A DNA stretch of 17,344 nt from Rhizorhabdus sp. (lineage in GTDB: Bacteria > Pseudomonadota > Alphaproteobacteria > Sphingomonadales > Sphingomonadaceae), in assembly GCA_004297635.1 (NCBI GenBank), contig SCUQ01000571.1, forward strand, positions 1-17,344. Direction: 5' to 3'. The notes beneath the pieces were generated by a model that saw only the letters and a list, made by a program, of their open reading frames with translations, had not been told where the DNA came from and ran no database searches. A program made the position numbers and the translations under genes. Within the stretch, counting starts at the first letter, position 1. Each line of letters begins with the position of its first letter. Below, one piece after another: positions 6,741 through 15,933 of this stretch.

Positions 6741-9098
6741 TCAAAAACGCTGCGACACCTTCAGGCCGAACAGCTGCGGCTTGACGGGATAGGAGCGCGC
6801 GACGGTGCCGCAGATCGTGGCCGGACAGAAGGTGTTTCGGCTGAGGATACCGCGTTTGTCGAAGGCGTTCTGGATGAAGGCTTCCACGCTGATCGATCCC
6901 AGTTTCGTACCTGCCGAAAAATCGAAGGTCGTGAAGCCTGTCGTGCGTCCGACCGCAAGATCGTCGGCCGTCGCGAGGAAGTTTTTGGCTCCTCCCTGGC
7001 GCAACATGCTGCCTTGCACGAAGCTGTCTCGCCCGCCGAAATCAAAGTCGTAGCGCGCGGTGGCCGTTCCCTTGAACTTGGGTTGGACGGTAAGCCGGGC
7101 CCCCTTGGGCGCGGCGACCGTGCCGAGCGTGCAGTCCGAATTGCCGGCCGCGTTGATCTGGCAGAAAGCGCTGCTGAGCTTTGCGTCGGTAAAGGTACCG
7201 GTGCCGCTCAGCGTCAGCCCGCCGGTGCGGAACTGAATGTCGAGTTCGGCGCCGTTTATCCGCGCGTCGCCTGAATTATAGATGTTGACGACGCCGGCAG
7301 AGCCGACGGGAGCCAGCGTATATTGCAGCTTCTTCCACTTCATATGATAGATCGAGCCGTTGAGGCGCAGCTTCCGGTCGAGCCACGCCGTCTTCCAGCC
7401 TATCTCGAAATTGTCGATCGTGTCGGCGTCATAGGGATTGATACCGGGGCGCCGATTGTTGCCGCCTGGCCGGAATCCGGTGGAATAGGTCGCATAGACC
7501 ATGCGGTCCGCATCGACCTGCCAGCTCAGGCTGACCTTGTGGGTCTCGCCATTCTCCTTGTAAACCTTGTCGACGTTGACGCAGCTCCCACGCGTAATCG
7601 GTGTCGCGCAACCTGATCCGGCGGCGTTGGATGCGAAGCCGGAAAAGCCTTTCAGCGAATTGCGCGCCCGAAAAACGCGGATGCCGCCGGTGAGCTTCAG
7701 CGCATCCGTTATCTTGTAATAGACCTCGCCAAAAGCCGCGTAGTCGCGGGTGATGATACGCGTGTCGGTGACAAATATATCGTCGCCGAACACAGCGGGC
7801 GTATTCGGAATCGAGCCGAGGCCGGGGATCGTGTAGTCCGCAAGGTTCCGGTTGCTCTGTCGCTGGATGAACAGACCCGCAGTAAAGCTGAACGGGTTGT
7901 CCTGATCGGAGCTGAGCCGGATCTCGTGGCTCTGCTTGGTCAGCCGCTGTTCGTTGTGATAGCGCATCGAAGGATCGAGGAAGCCGCCATTGCCATCCGG
8001 GAAGTTGGTATAGCCCGTGATATTGTCATAATAGACGGTGTAATAGCTGTAATCTTGGTCGTTGTTGATCGATCGCTGCAAATATCCGCCGGAATAAAGC
8101 AGATCGAAATTGCCGATCTTGCCTTCTATGGTGAGCGCGGCCTGATACCATTTGTCGAGATTTCGATCGGGCGCATATTCATGAACCTGCAGATCGCCGA
8201 CGCGCGGATCGAAACCGAAGGCACCCTCTGACTTTTGATGCTGTGCGATGAGCGTGGGCGTCATCGTCCAGTTGTCGTCGAGGTCGATGCCCAGTGCCAA
8301 GCGGCCGCCATAGGTTTCGATGGTGTTGAAATTCTTCTTCACCTCCGCGGCGTTGTTCACCGTGAGATTGGTGGTCGGGTCATTGTCGGACAGGGTGAAG
8401 GTGCGGCTCGCCGGCGTGTTGTCGATATAGCCGCCATCGCGCTGATAGAAGCCGACGACGCGCAGCGCGGTCTTGTCGCTGAGCGGTACGTTGAGGAAAG
8501 CTTCCGCGACGCCGCCCGCTTCGCCCTCGCCGAATTTGTTGACGGTCAGGTCATAACCGCCCTCGAACACGCCCTGCTTGGGCTTGTTTGTGATCAGGCG
8601 GATCGTGCCGGCCAGCGAACTCGCGCCATAGAGCGTCCCCTGCGGGCCGGACAGCGCCTCGACGCGGGCCAGGTCATAGGCGTGGACGTCGAGCATCGCG
8701 CCGATCGTGCTCACCGGGATTTCGTCGAGATACACGCCGACCGTGGGCAGCGAGCCGCCGGGCAGGTTGATGCCGCCGGTAGAAACGCCGCGGATCGAGA
8801 TGTCCGATTGTGACGGGCCATAGGTCTGGAAGCTGACGCTCGGCAGCAGCTTCGCATAATCGTCCAGGCTCGTGACCTGATGCTGGGCCAGGGTCTCGGT
8901 GCCAAGCGCCTGGAGGCTGATCGGCACCTTCTGGATGCTCTCGTTGCGCTTCTGCGCGGTGACGATGATCTCGCCGTCATCCGTAGCGCTTTCGGGCGCC
9001 GCCTGCGCGAAGGCGACGGCGGGCGAGAGCAGGATGGTGGAGGCCAGCAGAAGCGCTGCCATGGTGCGGCGCGGTGGAAGGGAAGGCGTGTCGGTCAC
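6741..9098 (-). CDS. TonB-dependent outer-membrane receptor
   Basis: A 785-residue outer-membrane barrel for energised uptake. Residues 1-31 form a signal peptide: RR at 10-11, a hydrophobic stretch AALLLASTILL and likely cleavage after AFA. A TonB-box region DGEIIVTAQKR follows (41-51). The plug domain contains SISIRGVS-like SDISIRGVS and the VEALSGPQGTLYGASSLAG block, followed by beta-barrel sequence ending in the aromatic residue F785. Cysteine pairs in predicted loops (GCATPITRGSC, FCPATIC) may form extracellular disulfides. There is no N-terminal signalling domain, so FecA-type sigma regulation is not expected. The start is GTG at 9096-9098, with AAAGGGG upstream. Starting at M13 would remove the basic n-region. 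Ligand unknown; its coupling to the amino-acid permease suggests a nitrogenous substrate rather than iron. Confidence 0.94.
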   Translation of the reverse strand: MTDTPSLPPRRTMAALLLASTILLSPAVAFAQAAPESATDDGEIIVTAQKRNESIQKVPISLQALGTETLAQHQVTSLDDYAKLLPSVSFQTYGPSQSDISIRGVSTGGINLPGGSLPTVGVYLDEIPVSTIGAMLDVHAYDLARVEALSGPQGTLYGASSLAGTIRLITNKPKQGVFEGGYDLTVNKFGEGEAGGVAEAFLNVPLSDKTALRVVGFYQRDGGYIDNTPASRTFTLSDNDPTTNLTVNNAAEVKKNFNTIETYGGRLALGIDLDDNWTMTPTLIAQHQKSEGAFGFDPRVGDLQVHEYAPDRNLDKWYQAALTIEGKIGNFDLLYSGGYLQRSINNDQDYSYYTVYYDNITGYTNFPDGNGGFLDPSMRYHNEQRLTKQSHEIRLSSDQDNPFSFTAGLFIQRQSNRNLADYTIPGLGSIPNTPAVFGDDIFVTDTRIITRDYAAFGEVYYKITDALKLTGGIRVFRARNSLKGFSGFASNAAGSGCATPITRGSCVNVDKVYKENGETHKVSLSWQVDADRMVYATYSTGFRPGGNNRRPGINPYDADTIDNFEIGWKTAWLDRKLRLNGSIYHMKWKKLQYTLAPVGSAGVVNIYNSGDARINGAELDIQFRTGGLTLSGTGTFTDAKLSSAFCQINAAGNSDCTLGTVAAPKGARLTVQPKFKGTATARYDFDFGGRDSFVQGSMLRQGGAKNFLATADDLAVGRTTGFTTFDFSAGTKLGSISVEAFIQNAFDKRGILSRNTFCPATICGTVARSYPVKPQLFGLKVSQRF

Positions 9099-9195
9099 GG
9101 GAGGCCCCTTTTTTGATTTGGTGGCTCCAGTTCCCCATGAAAATTGTTTCGGCGCAAGAAACTATGAACGGCCGTTGCCTACATCATTGTTAATT
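9099..9195 (-). promoter_or_regulatory. Spacer upstream of the receptor gene with palindromes
   Basis: These 97 bases separate the sulfotransferase stop from the receptor start. They are clearly more AT-rich than the flanking genes. They hold a perfect 10-base palindrome AACGGCCGTT (9167-9176) and an inverted repeat GTTTC-N7-GAAAC (9146-9162), followed on the minus strand by a short T run. The second element could be a weak terminator for the upstream operon, an operator, or a 5'-leader hairpin of the receptor mRNA. I could not settle on -35/-10 boxes. Confidence 0.35.
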
Positions 9196-11019
9196 TTATG
9201 CTGTGTTGCGGAATGAACACAGCGGAGGAACCTCCGGATAGGAGTCCAGTATCGGCCCCAGCGCCGCGCGCAGCGGCTCCAGCATCGCCGCATAGGGCCG
9301 CCACTGGCCGACGCCGTCGCGGTTGATCGGGCGGCGGACCTGCTCGCTGCTGGCGGTGCGCACCGCCCGGCGATTGCTGTGGAAGTCGAGGCAGGCCTCC
9401 TCGAACGGCAGGTCGAGCGCCGCGAGCAGCGCGCGCACCTCGCCTTCGGGATCGTCGAGCAGTTGCTCATGGATCACGCGGTGGACGCGACCCGGCAGCA
9501 CCGCGTCGATATGCGCCATCAACCGGACATAGTCGGCATAATAGCGGCCGATATCGTCGAGCCCATAGCTGAACCCCTGGCCCCGGGCGAAATGCTGGCG
9601 AAAATTGGAGAAACAGCAGTCGAGCGGATGCCGGCGCGCATCGATGATCCGGGCGCTGGGCAGGATCAGGTGGATGAAGCCGACATGAAGCCAATTGTTC
9701 GGCAACTTGTCGATGAAGAAGGCCTTGCCTTCGCGTCGTTGGACGCGGGTGGCGTCGAGATAATCCTGGCCCAACTGGCGGAGCTGATCCGCCACGAGAT
9801 GATCGAGCCGGTCGGGATAGCCGCCCGCCAGGCCGGCCGCCTTCGCCACGAGCCGGGGAATATCGGGCAGTTCCATCGTCCCTTCGACCTGCGAATGGCA
9901 GGCGAGGATCTGCTCGATCAGCGTCGATCCGGCGCGCGGCATGCCCAGGATGAAGATCGGATCGGGGGCAGGGCACCCCCCGCCGCCATGCGTGGCGATG
10001 AAATCGGGCGTGAAGCGTGCGATCGTCGCGTCGACCTCGCGGCTCGTCTCGTCCGGATCATATCCGAGCTGGGCACGGCGGATCGCATTGCCGCTGGCAT
10101 AATGGGCGAAGGCGGCAGGGTGCTCGCCCGCATCGTCCAGCGCCTTGCCGAGGGCGAAATCGAGGTGCAGCCGGTCGTCATCGTCGAGCGTGCTGGATTG
10201 TAGCGCCTGCTTCATTGCATCGAGATCGGCGGGAGCGAACCGCACGGTCTTGAGATTGGCAAGGCTCCACCAGATTTCCCCAAGCGTCGGATCGATGGCA
10301 AGGCCCCGGCGATAGGCGGCGATCGCCTCATCCTGCTCGCCGACCGTCTTGAGTGCATGACCGAAGCTCATCCATATCTTGGGCTGGTCGGGCCGCTGCG
10401 CCAGCACCTCGCGATAAAGGGCGATCGCTTCTTCATACTCGCCGACCCTGCCCAGCACCGCCGCGCGCAGGGTGGCATGGGCGGCATTGCCCGGATCGGC
10501 GTCATGCAGCCGGTCCAGCTCGGCCAGCGCTTCGGTAGTGCGGTTCTGGCGGTGGAGGATGGTGGCGAGATTGGCGCGCGCGGCGGTGAAGCCCGGCGCC
10601 AGCTCGACGGCACGGCGGAGCAGTGCTTCCGCATCACGATAACGACCGATCCGCGCGGCCAGCTCGGCCATCATCCGGATCGCAGCGACATCGACCGGAC
10701 AGGCCTTCAGCTGCGCGCGCAGCAGCGGTTCCGCGACATGCAGCTCGTTGGCGACCAGGGCCCGGGCCGCTTGCTGTAGGGTGGGATCATCCACCGACGC
10801 GCGGATCGCCGCCAGTTCGGCCTGCTCGGCGGCATCGTTATGCCCCAGCGCGCGGTGGATGCGGCCGAGCAGACGGAGGAGGTCGGGCTGTCCAGGCAAT
10901 CGGGCCAGAAGACTCTGGGCGATCGGCAGGGCGGCGGCCGGTTCGGCTTCGGCAAGCGAGGCGGCCCGAGCAAAGGCCATGTCGGCATCGTCCGCCATGG
11001 GGCTGCCCCGGGATGTCAC
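9196..11019 (-). CDS. TPR-repeat sulfotransferase
   Basis: A 607-residue protein with two parts. Residues about 15-315 form tetratricopeptide repeats, with typical pairs such as RYRDAEALLRRAVELAP, EYEEAIALYREVLAQRP and EQDEAIAAYRRGLAIDP. Residues about 350-600 form a PAPS-dependent sulfotransferase domain. The 5'-phosphosulfate loop is FILGMPRAGSTLIEQIL (about 356-372) and the 3'-phosphate segment is DARRHPLDCCFSNFRQ (about 460-475). E383 sits where tyrosylprotein sulfotransferases carry their catalytic base. No signal peptide or membrane helix is evident, so it is probably cytoplasmic. The GTG start at 11017-11019 is 4 bases past the hydrolase stop. An in-frame ATG at 10996-10998, preceded by GGGGCAG, gives 600 residues and is equally plausible. 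The acceptor, whether peptide, glycan or small molecule, is unknown. Confidence 0.88.
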   Translation of the reverse strand: MTSRGSPMADDADMAFARAASLAEAEPAAALPIAQSLLARLPGQPDLLRLLGRIHRALGHNDAAEQAELAAIRASVDDPTLQQAARALVANELHVAEPLLRAQLKACPVDVAAIRMMAELAARIGRYRDAEALLRRAVELAPGFTAARANLATILHRQNRTTEALAELDRLHDADPGNAAHATLRAAVLGRVGEYEEAIALYREVLAQRPDQPKIWMSFGHALKTVGEQDEAIAAYRRGLAIDPTLGEIWWSLANLKTVRFAPADLDAMKQALQSSTLDDDDRLHLDFALGKALDDAGEHPAAFAHYASGNAIRRAQLGYDPDETSREVDATIARFTPDFIATHGGGGCPAPDPIFILGMPRAGSTLIEQILACHSQVEGTMELPDIPRLVAKAAGLAGGYPDRLDHLVADQLRQLGQDYLDATRVQRREGKAFFIDKLPNNWLHVGFIHLILPSARIIDARRHPLDCCFSNFRQHFARGQGFSYGLDDIGRYYADYVRLMAHIDAVLPGRVHRVIHEQLLDDPEGEVRALLAALDLPFEEACLDFHSNRRAVRTASSEQVRRPINRDGVGQWRPYAAMLEPLRAALGPILDSYPEVPPLCSFRNTA

Positions 11020-11023
11020 GCGA

Positions 11024-12226
11024 TCACAGCCCTTCCGATGCCAGTCTGAGCATCACCAGCGTAGAGAGCTGCGCCCGTTCGGCAAGGCTCTCGACAATCA
11101 GATACTCGTCTGCCGAGTGGATCGCGCCGCCGCGCGCACCCATCGTGTCGACGACGGGCACCCCGCAGGCGGCGATGTTGTTGCCATCGCACACGCCGCC
11201 GGTCGGCTTGTGGGCGATCGGACGGCCGAGCAGGGCGGCGCTTTCCTCGACCAGCCGGAACAGCTTCGCGGCCTGCTCATCTATCGGCTTGGGCGGGCGG
11301 CCAAAGCCGCCATGGACGTGGATCGCAACGTCATGCTCGGTCGCCACCGCGCGAACGAGGTCGGCGATCAGCCTCCGGGCCATTGTCTCATCTTCGGGCA
11401 GCGCTGGGCGCAGGTTGACCCGCAGCACCGCCTGGTCGGGCACCATATTATTGGGGCCGCCGCCGTCGATCTTCGCCGGATTGATCGACAGCCCGGCGCG
11501 TCTCGCCCGCGCCAGCCGCAGGGCCAGGTCCGCGGCGGCGACGATCGCGTTCCGGCCGTCCTCGGGGTTGCGCCCGGCATGTGCCGACCGGCCGCTGATG
11601 ACGATCGAGAAATTGCCGCTGCCGGGCCGGGCGCCTGCCAGCGTTCCATCGGGCAGTGCGGACGGTTCATAGGTCAGCGCCGCGAGCTTGCCGCGCGCGG
11701 CCTGGGTGATCAGCACGGCCGATCCGGGCGAGCCGATCTCCTCATCCGAATTGATCACCACCTCATAGCCGATCCGCCCGCCGGCCGGCGATGCTTCGAG
11801 CGCGGCAAGCGCGGCGAGCATCAGCGCAATGCCGCCCTTCATATCGGCCACGCCGGGGCCGTTGAGGATCGCTCCGTCCTCTAGATCGGTCAGCGCCTGA
11901 AAGGGATGATCGATCCCGAACACCGTGTCCATATGGCCGGTGAGCAGCAGCTGCACCGGCGCCGCGGGGCGAACCCGGACGTGCAGGTTGCGGCCGAAGG
12001 CAAGGCGCTGGGCCTGACCACGGCCATCGATCGTCTCGCCGGGCGCGGCATCGATCAGGCGGACCTCGCCGGGCAGGATCGCAAAGGCATCGGCGAGCAG
12101 CGCGGCCATCGCCGCCAGCCCGTCGAGGTTCCGCGAACCGCTGTTGATCGCGCTCCACCGCCTGACCTGATCGAGCATCGGCGCCGCAGCCGCAGCGTCC
12201 AGCGCGGCGCGGTGGTCCTCGATCAC
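11024..12226 (-). CDS. M20-family metallohydrolase, candidate N-succinylglutamate desuccinylase
   Basis: A 400-residue dinuclear-zinc amidohydrolase of the ArgE/DapE/carboxypeptidase G2 group. Metal and catalytic positions visible: H98 and D100 in GHMDTVF, D128 in GVADMKGG, E162/E163 in NSDEEIGS, E187 in TYEPS and H370 in GAIHSADEY. The dimerisation domain contains GRSAHAGRNPEDGRNAI. The GTG start at 12224-12226 overlaps the astD stop (GTGA). The frame is open another 216 bases upstream, but that stretch lies within astD and encodes arginine-rich low-quality sequence. Position after astD and absence of astE suggest that it cleaves N-succinylglutamate to succinate and glutamate. Glutamate carboxypeptidases of this family cleave N-acyl-glutamate amide bonds, which fits. 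Activity on N-acetyl or N-carbamoyl substrates, or on a dipeptide, remains possible. Confidence 0.88.
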   Translation of the reverse strand: MIEDHRAALDAAAAAPMLDQVRRWSAINSGSRNLDGLAAMAALLADAFAILPGEVRLIDAAPGETIDGRGQAQRLAFGRNLHVRVRPAAPVQLLLTGHMDTVFGIDHPFQALTDLEDGAILNGPGVADMKGGIALMLAALAALEASPAGGRIGYEVVINSDEEIGSPGSAVLITQAARGKLAALTYEPSALPDGTLAGARPGSGNFSIVISGRSAHAGRNPEDGRNAIVAAADLALRLARARRAGLSINPAKIDGGGPNNMVPDQAVLRVNLRPALPEDETMARRLIADLVRAVATEHDVAIHVHGGFGRPPKPIDEQAAKLFRLVEESAALLGRPIAHKPTGGVCDGNNIAACGVPVVDTMGARGGAIHSADEYLIVESLAERAQLSTLVMLRLASEGL

Positions 12227-13626
12227 AGCAGCCGCCCGCCCAGTTCGCCGGTCAGGTCGGCGATGCTGTCGGCTTCGAAGCTCGCGACCGGATAGGCGCA
12301 ATAGTCGGCGGCATAATAAGCGCTCGGGCGGTGATTGCCCGATGCGCCGAGCCCGCCGAAGGGCATGTTGGCCGCAGCGCCCGTGGTCGGCCGGTTCCAG
12401 TTGACCACGCCTGCGCGCGAACCCGCCAGGAAGCGGTCCCACAGCGCCGCGTCGTCCGATAGCAGGCCGGCGGACAGGCCGAAGCTGGTCCGGTTGGCGG
12501 CCTCGATCGCCGCGTCGAAATCGCGCACGCGGATAACCTGCAGCACGGGAGCGAAGATTTCGGCATCGGGAACGTCGATACCGGTGACGTCATAGATACC
12601 CGGGGTGACGAAGGCATCGCTGCGGTCCAGCCGCTCGAAGGGCAGCAGCGCCTTCGCACCCTTCGCCCTCAGCGCCGCGACGGCATCGAGGGACGCTTGC
12701 GCGGCGCGGGCGGAGATCAGCGGACCCATATAGGGCTCCTCGGGGTCGTCCCAGGCGCCGATGCGCAGCCTGACGGCCAAGGTGTGGACGGCCTCGATCG
12801 TCGCGTTGCCTTCGATCCCGTTGGGGATGATCAGCCGGCGGGCACAGGAACAGCGCTGCCCGGTGGTGATGAAGGCCGACTGGACGATCGCGGCGGCCAT
12901 CGTCTCGGGATCGCCCCAGGCGATCAGCGGGTTGTTGCCGCCCAGTTCCAGCGCCAGGATGACATGCGGGCGATCGATCATCACCCGGCGGAAATGCGCG
13001 CCCGTGGTCGCCGATCCCGTGAACAGCAGCCCATCGATATCGGCGCCGATCAGCGCGGCGCCCTGGTCGCGCCCACCCTGGACGAGCTGGAACACATGCT
13101 CCGGCACCCCGGCATCGTGGAGCGCCCGGGCCATATGCTGGCCGGTGAGCGGCGTCTCCTCGGACGGCTTGAAGATCACGCTGTTGCCGGCAAGCAGGGC
13201 CGGGACGATATGGCCATTGGGCAGGTGGCCCGGAAAATTATAGGGGCCGAGCACCGCCATGACGCCATGCGGCTTGTGGCGCAGCACCGCGCGGCCGAAG
13301 GCGGTATCGGCCCGGCGCGATCCTGCCCGTTCCGCCTGCGCCGCGATCGACACCGCCACCTTGCCGATCATCGACGCGATTTCGGTGCGGGTTTCCCAGA
13401 GCGGCTTGCCGGTCTCGCGCGCGATGTCGCGGGCGATGTCCTCGGTGCGGTCCTTGAGCGTCGCGGCATAATGCTGAAGGATCGCGGCCCGTTCCTCGAC
13501 CGGCCGGGTGGACCAGTCGCGCAGCGCGGCACGGGCGCGCTCGACGAGGGCGGGGATCGCGGCGGGCGCGGTCTCCTCACCCTCCCAAATGGGCTCGCCG
13601 GTAGCGGGATCGATCGAGCGCATCAT
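12223..13626 (-). CDS. astD: Succinylglutamate-semialdehyde dehydrogenase
   Basis: A 467-residue NAD-dependent aldehyde dehydrogenase that oxidises N-succinylglutamate 5-semialdehyde to N-succinylglutamate, the fourth step of the arginine succinyltransferase pathway. Landmarks: oxyanion N130 in GPYNFPGHLPNGH, cofactor lysine K153 in FKPSE, general base E227 in LELGGNNPLI, and nucleophile C259 in TTGQRCSCARRL. The C-terminal block has PFGGLGASGNHRPSAYYAADYC. The GHLPNGH and QRCSCARR signatures point to AstD rather than a generic aldehyde dehydrogenase. The ATG at 13624-13626 overlaps the preceding stop by 4 bases (ATGA). A second ATG follows directly, so the true N terminus may be one residue shorter. 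Confidence 0.95.
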   Translation of the reverse strand: MMRSIDPATGEPIWEGEETAPAAIPALVERARAALRDWSTRPVEERAAILQHYAATLKDRTEDIARDIARETGKPLWETRTEIASMIGKVAVSIAAQAERAGSRRADTAFGRAVLRHKPHGVMAVLGPYNFPGHLPNGHIVPALLAGNSVIFKPSEETPLTGQHMARALHDAGVPEHVFQLVQGGRDQGAALIGADIDGLLFTGSATTGAHFRRVMIDRPHVILALELGGNNPLIAWGDPETMAAAIVQSAFITTGQRCSCARRLIIPNGIEGNATIEAVHTLAVRLRIGAWDDPEEPYMGPLISARAAQASLDAVAALRAKGAKALLPFERLDRSDAFVTPGIYDVTGIDVPDAEIFAPVLQVIRVRDFDAAIEAANRTSFGLSAGLLSDDAALWDRFLAGSRAGVVNWNRPTTGAAANMPFGGLGASGNHRPSAYYAADYCAYPVASFEADSIADLTGELGGRLL

Positions 13627-14645
13627 TGCCTCACTCTCACTATGTCGCCGGGTGCGAGCCGCAGCGCCTCGATCGCCGCCGCGTCGAGCATCGCCTGTCC
13701 ATCCTCGATCCGCACCTTCGCCCGCGTCGCGCGGAAACCCTCGATCGAAGCCGTCGAGACGAGCCGCTCGGGCGCTTCGACCGGGTTGCCCATCATCAGC
13801 GTCATCGGTGCGGTGCGGTCGATCGTGGTGATGCTGTCGCGCGGCACCGAATAGGTCGGGCCGCCGTCGAAGATGTCGATCAGCCCGGAGCCGCGAAACC
13901 CTTCATGCTCCAGCATTGCCCGCGCGGCCTCGCCCTCGACATGAACCCGGCCGATCGCGGCATGGGCCGCTTCGTCGATCAGCTCGACATAGATGGGATG
14001 GCGCGGCGCGAGATCGAGAATGAACTGCCCATCGGTCGACATGACCATATGATCGGCCTGCTCGAACGGCAGGCGGAAGAATTTGCTCGCGACGCCTTCC
14101 CAGAAGGGGCAGGTTCCGTCGGGCGAGAAATAGCCGCGCAATTCCGCCATCACCGTTTCCGCGAAGCGCGGCCGATCGACCCCGATCAGCATGTAGCGCG
14201 ACCGGGCGAGCAGGCTTCCCGCCCCGCCCGAGCGCCGCTCCGGGCGCAGGTAGAGCGATCCGACCTCGGTCCAGCCGGCACATTCATTGACCAGAACGAG
14301 CGCCTGATGATCGAACCGGGTGCCGATCGCCGAGGAGAATTGGGCGAGCGTCATCACCCGGAAGGAGAAATGCGGCCGGGCGACGCCGACGGCGGCGCGC
14401 ACCCCGCACAGCCCTTCTATCCGCCCGGTCTCGCTATCCTCCAGCATCAGCGTGTACCAGGCCTCGCGCGGGCCGATCGCGCCGGTGAAGCTGGCTTCGG
14501 ACAAGGTGAGGCGATCGAGCAGCGTCGCCTCATCCTCGGGCAGGCTGGTGAAACCACGGCCTGACAGGACGGCCAGCTCCATCAGCGAGTCTAGATCGGC
14601 AGGGCCGGCGGGACGGACGACAAGCATCGGGCTGTTGTGCGACAT
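13623..14645 (-). CDS. astA: Arginine N-succinyltransferase, second AstA-type subunit
   Basis: A 340-residue AstA-family acyltransferase (GNAT-like fold) that transfers succinyl from succinyl-CoA to arginine or ornithine. Family features: LVVRPAGPADLDSLMELA at the start, EVGSLYLRPERR followed by GAGSLLARSRYMLI (CoA-binding region), MAELRGYFSPDGTCPFWEG, FILDLAPRHPIYVELI, and GLIDIFDGGPTYSVPRD. It differs clearly from the other AstA-type protein at 15930-16940, although both keep the same block order. In Pseudomonas aeruginosa two paralogous subunits, AruF and AruG, form one arginine/ornithine succinyltransferase, and the same may hold here. The ATG at 14643-14645 lies 13 bases past the astB stop with only a weak ribosome binding site. 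Confidence 0.93.
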   Translation of the reverse strand: MSHNSPMLVVRPAGPADLDSLMELAVLSGRGFTSLPEDEATLLDRLTLSEASFTGAIGPREAWYTLMLEDSETGRIEGLCGVRAAVGVARPHFSFRVMTLAQFSSAIGTRFDHQALVLVNECAGWTEVGSLYLRPERRSGGAGSLLARSRYMLIGVDRPRFAETVMAELRGYFSPDGTCPFWEGVASKFFRLPFEQADHMVMSTDGQFILDLAPRHPIYVELIDEAAHAAIGRVHVEGEAARAMLEHEGFRGSGLIDIFDGGPTYSVPRDSITTIDRTAPMTLMMGNPVEAPERLVSTASIEGFRATRAKVRIEDGQAMLDAAAIEALRLAPGDIVRVRQ

Positions 14646-14658
14646 TAAGCGACCGAGT

Positions 14659-15933
14659 TCAAATGCGCGCTAGGAGGATATCGAGCGCGTCATGCGCGGC
14701 GCCGACGGCGTCCCACAAGGCCGGATCGGCGAGATCGGCGGCGTCGATCCGCTCGGGCCAGTGACGCTCCACCAAACCGCACAGCGCGTCCCAGCGCCGC
14801 GCGTCCAGCAGAAAGCGGGGGTCGATCGCGGCACGCGCGGCCGCGTTCACGGGTACGCGCAGGCGCAGGCAGGCGGGGCCGCCGCCATTGCGCATGCTTT
14901 CGCGCACATCGACGACGATCGCCTCGTTGATCGGATTGTCGGCCTCCAGGATCGCCTCGACCGCGGCCCACACGCGCGGTGCTGCCTGTGCTTCGCCCGG
15001 CAGCACCAGGGCCATGCCGCCTTCGGGCAGGGTGATGAGCTGCGAATTGAACAGATAGGAGCTGATCGCCTCGTCCAGCCCGATGCTGTCGATCTCGATC
15101 GCGACGAAGCCGGGCACGGCCCGTAGGGCGGCGCCGATCAGCGCCTCGCGGTCGGCAAAGGCATGGGCATGGGCGAGCAGGACATGTTCATTGGCGACGG
15201 CGACAACATCATTGTGGAAGGCGCCGGCCTCGATCGCCGCCTGTGACTGCAGCATATGCAGCCCCTGCGCACCGGCCAGCCTCGCCACCGCCTCGCCGGC
15301 CCGCCGCGCCTGCCGTTCGGGGAAGCGGCTGCCACGCGCGGTGCCATGGACGAAGATGTTCAGGCCCCGCGCGCCATGCGAGGGCGCCAGCCGCATATGA
15401 TTTGCTGCACCCTCGTCGCTGAAATGCTGCGTTCCGGGCAAGGCCGGATGGACCGCGAAACAGCGCTCGTCGCGGAAGATGGTGCGCAGCATGGCGAAGC
15501 TGTCGGGTGCCTCGAAGCTGCGGTGGAGCATCGTCGCCAGATTGGCGGTGACGAGGTGGACCCGGCCATCGCCGCTGTCGGCCGCGGCGATCACGGTTGC
15601 AGCATTGGCGGCCCACATCGCCGAAGCCGAGCAGGCATTGTTGAACAGGACCGGATCATCCTGCGCCGCAGCCGCGAGCACGTCCCGATCGCCCCCGCTG
15701 AAGCCCGCCGCCCGCAGCGCGGCGATCGCCGGGCGTCGGGGCGGGGGGATGAACCCCTGGACGAGGCCCCGGTCGATCAGGCGCTTCATCTTCGCCAGGC
15801 CCTGCAGCGCGGCGGCGCGCGGCTGCGATATCGCCCCGGCATTGCTCGCGCTGGCGATGTTGCCGGGGGACAGGCCGGCATAATTGTGGATCGGTCCGAT
15901 CAGCCCGTCGAAATTGATCTCGATCGTCGTCAT
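14659..15933 (-). CDS. astB: N-succinylarginine dihydrolase
   Basis: A 424-residue guanidine-modifying enzyme that converts N2-succinylarginine to N2-succinylornithine, two ammonia and CO2. The start motif [20 protein letters not shown] is diagnostic of AstB. The E. coli enzyme uses Glu174, His248 and Cys365 as its triad. Here the matching residues are E174 in [13 protein letters not shown]240 in [12 protein letters not shown] and C355 in [13 protein letters not shown], so it should be active. It is slightly shorter than the E. coli protein (about 447 residues). The ATG at 15931-15933 overlaps the stop of the first AstA-type gene (ATGA). In this operon astB lies between the two AstA-type genes, unlike the E. 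coli (astCADBE) and Pseudomonas (aruCFGDBE) orders. Confidence 0.97.
   Translation of the reverse strand: MTTIEINFDGLIGPIHNYAGLSPGNIASASNAGAISQPRAAALQGLAKMKRLIDRGLVQGFIPPPRRPAIAALRAAGFSGGDRDVLAAAAQDDPVLFNNACSASAMWAANAATVIAAADSGDGRVHLVTANLATMLHRSFEAPDSFAMLRTIFRDERCFAVHPALPGTQHFSDEGAANHMRLAPSHGARGLNIFVHGTARGSRFPERQARRAGEAVARLAGAQGLHMLQSQAAIEAGAFHNDVVAVANEHVLLAHAHAFADREALIGAALRAVPGFVAIEIDSIGLDEAISSYLFNSQLITLPEGGMALVLPGEAQAAPRVWAAVEAILEADNPINEAIVVDVRESMRNGGGPACLRLRVPVNAAARAAIDPRFLLDARRWDALCGLVERHWPERIDAADLADPALWDAVGAAHDALDILLARI

Noticed and set aside
10623..11884. Plus-strand frames of 349 and 378 codons opposite the sulfotransferase and hydrolase genes
   Set aside because: They cross a gene boundary on the other strand and show only shadow composition.
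12227..12442. N-terminal extension of the M20 hydrolase
   Set aside because: The extra 72 codons lie inside astD, encode arginine-rich sequence unlike M20 enzymes, and would require a 220-base overlap. The GTG at 12226 gives a normal family length.
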